Assembly: GCF_002006995.1 (NCBI RefSeq)
Contig: NZ_MRUL01000004.1
Coordinates: 124,001 to 188,000, forward strand
DNA: 64,000 nt
From: Izhakiella australiensis
Lineage (GTDB): Bacteria; Pseudomonadota; Gammaproteobacteria; Enterobacterales; Enterobacteriaceae
Reading direction: 5' to 3'
The notes under the pieces are model-generated. The model saw nothing but the letters and a program-made list of their open reading frames with translations, was not told the origin of the DNA and ran no database searches. The position numbers and the translations under genes were made by a program. Of the stretch, positions 60,017 through 64,000 are shown piece by piece (positions within the stretch are counted from its first letter, which is position 1; every line of letters begins with the position of its first letter).

Positions 60017-60766
60017 TCAGAAGGTGTAGCTGATCCCCGTCCAGAGGTTTGTCTGCGAGTGCTTATCGACCATCGGGCTGTCGGTTATCTCGCTATCCAG
60101 GTGGGTGTATCGCGCTGACAGCGTCGCCCGCCAGCTGTCATTAATACGATAATCGGCGGTCATTTCCAGGTAAGGATTCCAGCTGTCGTCCGGATTATAG
60201 GTACTCAGACCGCTGCGTGCCGACTCATGGCTGGATATGCCGTAATAATAACGGTTTTGGTTTTTGCTGCTCCATACCGCACCGATACCCGGCGTCAGGC
60301 CGAAATCACCGAGCTGAAAGCGGTACAGGTAGGCAAGGTCCCACTGAATACCGTTACTGTTGTTAAGCACGTCGCCCAATAGCGTAGTACGTACAATCCC
60401 CCAGCTGGCGGTATGACGATAGGCAACGCCGCCCATCAGGGTCATACGACGCTTATCCAGCGCTTTCATGTCGCCGCTATCGGCGTCATCAGGATCGTAT
60501 TGCTGCGGCGATCCCGTAAGCATCAGCGACAAGCGGTCCTGTTCATCCTTCCACAGGTAGTACCCGCCGGCGAGGCTGTGAAAATAAAAATTATCGCCCT
60601 CATAGTCGATAACCGGAACGGGATAATAACGATTTTGTCCGCTTTTATAAGGACTTTCGCTATAGAAAACCGAGGCGCCCAGCGTAAGGGGGTTAGCCGC
60701 AACCGTAACAGCCGTCAGGCTGGCAGCTAACCCGAGGGTCAGCGTGCTAATTTTGAAATAGTTCAC
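60017..60766 (-). CDS. mipA: MltA-interacting outer-membrane protein MipA
   Basis: 249 residues (E. coli 248). A signal peptide (about 1-24, ending VAA-NP) precedes a beta-barrel-like domain with repeated alternating strands and an aromatic C-terminal phenylalanine (GISYTF), the outer-membrane insertion signal. MipA scaffolds the lytic transglycosylase MltA and PBP1B. Divergent from yeaG. Confidence 0.94.
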   Translation of the reverse strand: MNYFKISTLTLGLAASLTAVTVAANPLTLGASVFYSESPYKSGQNRYYPVPVIDYEGDNFYFHSLAGGYYLWKDEQDRLSLMLTGSPQQYDPDDADSGDMKALDKRRMTLMGGVAYRHTASWGIVRTTLLGDVLNNSNGIQWDLAYLYRFQLGDFGLTPGIGAVWSSKNQNRYYYGISSHESARSGLSTYNPDDSWNPYLEMTADYRINDSWRATLSARYTHLDSEITDSPMVDKHSQTNLWTGISYTF

Positions 60767-61203
60767 AATTTATTCATCCCAGAAATATAACAATCAGCAG
60801 AGGTATGATTTGCTATCTCATGATAGACGCAAAGAAACTTAACACGCTAGCGGTTGTCATGTCGCTAACCAATCCAGCAAAAGTCACAAGCGCGCTGCTT
60901 ATTTTTTACAAAAATCCCTCATCCCGCAGCCAACAAGGTTGTTGCTTCGAAGCTAAAAGACTTTGTTATTGAATTCTCTTTGAAAATAAACAGCAGCTCA
61001 GGAAATTTCACGAATGCCAACTAGACTTTAACCTGAGGTGAAAATTGAAGTGCGTAGCGTGACCATTAGCTTTATGTATTCAGCACAATAATGTCAGGTT
61101 GGCATAAGGGTTGCTCTACACATTAAAGAATATCTTCCGGGGGCTGATTCACCCTTTACTATGCTCCTGGTACCTGTGCTAAAAACGAAAGGACGGGCAT
61201 GCC
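60767..61203. other. mipA/yeaG divergent region
   Basis: 437 bp, no gene supported. A 55-codon open frame at 60805 lacks a properly spaced ribosome site. A sigma-54 promoter is at 61100. The ribosome site AAAGGA is 10 bp before the yeaG ATG. Confidence 0.6.
61100..61115 (+). promoter_or_regulatory. Sigma-54 promoter of yeaGH
   Basis: TGGCAT-AAGGG-TTGCT fits the sigma-54 consensus TGGCAC-N5-TTGCA, with the GG and GC dinucleotides at the required spacing. It ends 88 bp before yeaG. E. coli yeaGH is known to be NtrC/sigma-54 (nitrogen starvation) controlled, which supports it. Confidence 0.8.
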
Positions 61204-63138
61204 ATGAATATATTCGATCACTATCGTCAGCGTTATGAAGCTGCCAAGGACGAAGAGTTCACTTTGCAAGAGTTTCTTGCAGTATGTAAGCAAGATCGCA
61301 ATGCATACGCCAACGCGGCAGAAAGACTATTAACGGCTATCGGCGAGCCGGTAATGGTCGACACCGCCCATGAGCCTCGTCTTTCACGCTTATTCTCTAA
61401 TCGTGTTATTTCGCGCTATCCGGCATTCGAGGAATTTTACGGCATGGAGGAAGCGATTGAGCAAATCGTCTCCTACCTGAAACATGCCGCTCAGGGCCTT
61501 GAGGAGAAAAAGCAGATCCTCTACCTGTTGGGTCCGGTCGGCGGCGGTAAATCCTCACTGGCGGAACGCCTGAAATCGCTGATGCAGCGCGTGCCAATTT
61601 ACGTGCTGAGCGCCGACGGTGAGCGCAGCCCGGTAAACGATCACCCTCTGTGTCTGTTTAACCCGCAGGAAGACGCCAACATTCTGGATAAAGAATACGG
61701 CATACCACGGCGTTACCTTGGCACAATAATGTCACCCTGGGCGGCCAAGCGCCTGCATGAGTTCGGTGGAGACATCAGCCGCTTTAAAGTGGTCAAGGTC
61801 TGGCCGTCGATTCTGGAACAGCTGGCGATTGCTAAAACCGAGCCGGGTGATGAAAACAACCAGGATATCTCCGCGCTGGTCGGTAAAGTAGATATTCGCA
61901 AGCTGGAAAACCACGCGCAAAACGATCCTGACGCCTATGGCTACTCCGGCGCGCTGTGCCGGGCAAACCAGGGGATCATGGAATTCGTTGAGATGTTTAA
62001 AGCGCCCATCAAGGTGCTGCATCCGCTGCTGACAGCCACCCAGGAGGGTAACTACAACGGCACCGAGGGGATCTCCGCGCTGCCGTTCAATGGCATCATT
62101 CTGGCCCACTCCAACGAATCGGAATGGGTGCAATTCCGTAACAACAAAAATAACGAGGCGTTTCTTGACCGCGTTTATATCGTCAAGGTGCCATACTGCC
62201 TGCGGGTTTCGGAAGAAATTAAGATTTATGAGAAGCTGCTCAATCACAGCGAGCTGACCCACGCGCCCTGCGCGCCCGGTACGCTGGAAACGCTGTCGCG
62301 CTTTTCAATATTGTCACGCCTGAAAGAGCCAGAAAACTCCAGCATTTATTCAAAAATGCGCGTCTATGATGGCGAGAGCCTGAAGGATACTGATCCTAAG
62401 GCTAAGTCTTATCAGGAGTATCGTGATTATTCCGGCGTCGATGAAGGCATGAACGGCTTATCCACCCGCTTTGCCTTTAAGATCCTGTCGCGAGTTTTCA
62501 ACTTTGACCACGTTGAGGTAGCCGCCAATCCGGTACATCTGTTCTACGTGCTTGAGCAGCAAATTGAGCGCGAGCAGTTCCCTCAGGATCAGGCGGAGAA
62601 ATACCTCGAACACCTTAAAGGCTATTTGATTCCCAAATATGCCGAATTTATTGGTAAAGAGATCCAAACGGCTTATCTGGAATCCTACTCTGAATATGGT
62701 CAGAACATTTTTGATCGCTATGTGACCTATGCAGACTTCTGGATTCAGGATCAGGAGTACCGCGATCCCGATACCGGTCAGCTATTTGACCGTGAATCGC
62801 TGAACGCCGAGCTGGAAAAAATTGAAAAACCCGCCGGCATCAGTAATCCCAAAGATTTCAGAAATGAAATCGTTAACTTTGTACTGCGCGCGCGGGCGCA
62901 GAACAATGGTCGCAACCCCAACTGGACCAGCTATGAAAAGCTGCGCACGGTAATCGAGAAGAAAATGTTCTCCAATACCGAAGAGCTGCTGCCGGTGATT
63001 TCATTTAATGCGAAAACCTCCACGGACGAACAGAAAAAACATGATGATTTCGTTGACCGTATGATGGAGAAAGGATATACCCGCAAACAGGTCCGCTTGC
63101 TGTGTGAATGGTATCTGCGCGTACGAAAATCGTCATAG
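61204..63138 (+). CDS. yeaG: PrkA-family serine protein kinase YeaG
   Basis: 644 residues, equal to E. coli YeaG. An AAA+-type ATPase half with Walker A GPVGGGKSS at 110-118, followed by the PrkA C-terminal kinase-like region. E. coli YeaG acts in the response to nitrogen starvation and low-shear stress. Transcribed from the sigma-54 site at 61100 and followed by yeaH. Confidence 0.97.
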   Translation: MNIFDHYRQRYEAAKDEEFTLQEFLAVCKQDRNAYANAAERLLTAIGEPVMVDTAHEPRLSRLFSNRVISRYPAFEEFYGMEEAIEQIVSYLKHAAQGLEEKKQILYLLGPVGGGKSSLAERLKSLMQRVPIYVLSADGERSPVNDHPLCLFNPQEDANILDKEYGIPRRYLGTIMSPWAAKRLHEFGGDISRFKVVKVWPSILEQLAIAKTEPGDENNQDISALVGKVDIRKLENHAQNDPDAYGYSGALCRANQGIMEFVEMFKAPIKVLHPLLTATQEGNYNGTEGISALPFNGIILAHSNESEWVQFRNNKNNEAFLDRVYIVKVPYCLRVSEEIKIYEKLLNHSELTHAPCAPGTLETLSRFSILSRLKEPENSSIYSKMRVYDGESLKDTDPKAKSYQEYRDYSGVDEGMNGLSTRFAFKILSRVFNFDHVEVAANPVHLFYVLEQQIEREQFPQDQAEKYLEHLKGYLIPKYAEFIGKEIQTAYLESYSEYGQNIFDRYVTYADFWIQDQEYRDPDTGQLFDRESLNAELEKIEKPAGISNPKDFRNEIVNFVLRARAQNNGRNPNWTSYEKLRTVIEKKMFSNTEELLPVISFNAKTSTDEQKKHDDFVDRMMEKGYTRKQVRLLCEWYLRVRKSS

Positions 63139-63172
63139 TATTAGCCGCAACTAGCGCCAAAAGTGCATTAAC

Positions 63173-63194
63173 GGGGTCAGGTTTATCTGACCCC
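63173..63194 (+). terminator. Hairpin between yeaG and yeaH
   Basis: GGGGTCAG (63173-63180) pairs with CTGACCCC (63187-63194). No good T run follows, so it more likely adjusts yeaH expression or protects the yeaG mRNA than ends transcription. Confidence 0.5.
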
Positions 63195-63217
63195 TTGCCA
63201 GTAAGTTTGGGGGATAT

Positions 63218-64000
63218 ATGTCCTATTTCATCGATCGGCGCCTTAACGGTAAAAACAAGAGTGCGGTAAATCGCCAGCGCTTCCTGCGCCGTTATCGTAC
63301 CCAAATCAAGCAGTCGATTTCCGAGGCCATCAACAAACGTTCGGTGACCGACGTTGAGAACGGCGAGTCCGTTTCCATTCCTATTGAAGATATTAACGAA
63401 CCCATGTTTCATCAGGGACGCGGCGGCGAACGCCATCGGGTCCATCCGGGTAACGACCATTTTGTGCAAAACGATCGCGTTGAACGCCCCCAGGGAGGCG
63501 GTGGCGGTGGTAGCGGTCAGGGCGATGCCAGCAAAGATGGTGACGGACAAGACGAATTCGTCTTTAAGATCTCAAAGGATGAATATCTCGATTTGCTGTT
63601 TGAAGACCTTGCCCTACCCAATCTGAAAAAAAACCAGCAGCGCCAGCTTAATGAGTATAAAACGCATCGTGCCGGTTTCACCTCAAACGGCGTGCCTGCC
63701 AATATCAGCGTGGTTCGCTCATTACAAAACTCGCTGGCCAGGCGGACGGCCATGACCGCCGGCAAAAGGCGTATGCTGCACGAGCTGGAAGACGCGCTGG
63801 CTGAGGTTGAAAAAGCCGAACCCGCACAGCTGCTGGAGCAGGAACGCTTACGTAAAGATATCGCCGAGCTCAAAGCGCGCATCGCGCGGGTTCCCTTTAT
63901 CGATACCTTCGATCTGCGCTATAAAAATTTTGAAAAGCGGCCAGAGCCCTCCAGTCAGGCGGTGATGTTCTGCCTGATGGACGTATCCGGCTCAATGGAT
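63218..64000 (+). CDS. yeaH: DUF444/vWA protein YeaH (cut by window end)
   Basis: First 261 codons; the 3' end is outside the window, so the frame is open to the edge. [26 protein letters not shown] start, Gly/Ser-rich linker ([11 protein letters not shown], near 94-104), a long charged helical segment, then the von Willebrand A MIDAS motif DVSGSMD at 255-261, the last visible residues. E. coli YeaH pairs with YeaG; function is not settled. GGGGG precedes the ATG. The start lies 80 bp after yeaG. Confidence 0.95.
   Translation, partial: MSYFIDRRLNGKNKSAVNRQRFLRRYRTQIKQSISEAINKRSVTDVENGESVSIPIEDINEPMFHQGRGGERHRVHPGNDHFVQNDRVERPQGGGGGGSGQGDASKDGDGQDEFVFKISKDEYLDLLFEDLALPNLKKNQQRQLNEYKTHRAGFTSNGVPANISVVRSLQNSLARRTAMTAGKRRMLHELEDALAEVEKAEPAQLLEQERLRKDIAELKARIARVPFIDTFDLRYKNFEKRPEPSSQAVMFCLMDVSGSMD

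Noticed and set aside
60805-60972. 55-codon open frame on the plus strand upstream of yeaG
   Set aside because: The only Shine-Dalgarno-like sequence is 1 bp from its ATG and the translation is unconserved-looking.

Overview
The window is a stretch of chromosome from a gammaproteobacterium of the order Enterobacterales. Almost every gene is an obvious orthologue of an Escherichia coli K-12 gene, with the same lengths, start-codon habits (GTG for nth and dtpA, TTG for slyA) and local gene order. Several genes usual in E. coli are missing (lhr between rnt and grxD, sodB after mepH, ychE beside adhE, selD beside topB). UDP-glucuronate genes sit next to galU. This fits Erwiniaceae (Erwinia/Pantoea/Mixta-like) better than Escherichia, but the genus is an inference.

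Layout. 1-6030: rsxABCDGE (window starts inside rsxA) translationally coupled to nth. 6103-6926: a histidine-rich PadR-type regulator of YqjI type with a perfect inverted repeat in front. 7.5-14.3 kb: dtpA, gstA, then the reverse-strand run anmK-mliC-pdxH-tyrS-pdxY. 14.5-24 kb: slyB/slyA, the efflux genes ydhIJK, ydhL, nemR-nemA-gloA-rnt, grxD and the endopeptidase mepH. 24.1-25.2 kb: a short accessory stretch (small unknown ORF, CPBP protease) at a synteny junction. 25.4-36 kb: yciY, clsA, yciU, oppABCDF and a second OppA-like gene, then an AT-rich 1.3 kb spacer hiding a 57-codon OrtT/GhoT-type membrane toxin gene. 36-47.6 kb: adhE, tdk/hns, galU-ugd-epimerase, rssB-rssA, ychJ, purU. 47.68-48.10 kb: a tyrT-like tRNA-Tyr gene under a stringent-type promoter, followed by two 124 bp repeats that carry the tRNA 3' end and resemble the rtT repeats of E. 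coli tyrT. 48.2-56 kb: xthA, ynjH/topB, a small ORF, ydjA, sppA, ansA-pncA. 56-64 kb: yeaC/msrB, gapA, yeaD, yeaE, mipA, and yeaG-yeaH behind a sigma-54 promoter; yeaH runs off the end.

Functional themes: electron transfer and redox control (rsx, nemR/nemA, gloA, grxD, msrB), vitamin B6 salvage (pdxY, pdxH), peptide uptake (dtpA, opp plus an extra binding protein), envelope maintenance (slyB, mliC, anmK, mepH, clsA, mipA, sppA), NAD and central metabolism (pncA, gapA, adhE), and nucleotide-sugar supply (galU, ugd, epimerase). No prophage, insertion sequence or CRISPR array was seen. The least ordinary items are the rtT-like tRNA-tail repeats, the short OrtT-like gene, the His-rich PadR regulator with its palindrome, and the five-copy 108 bp repeat inside rsxC.
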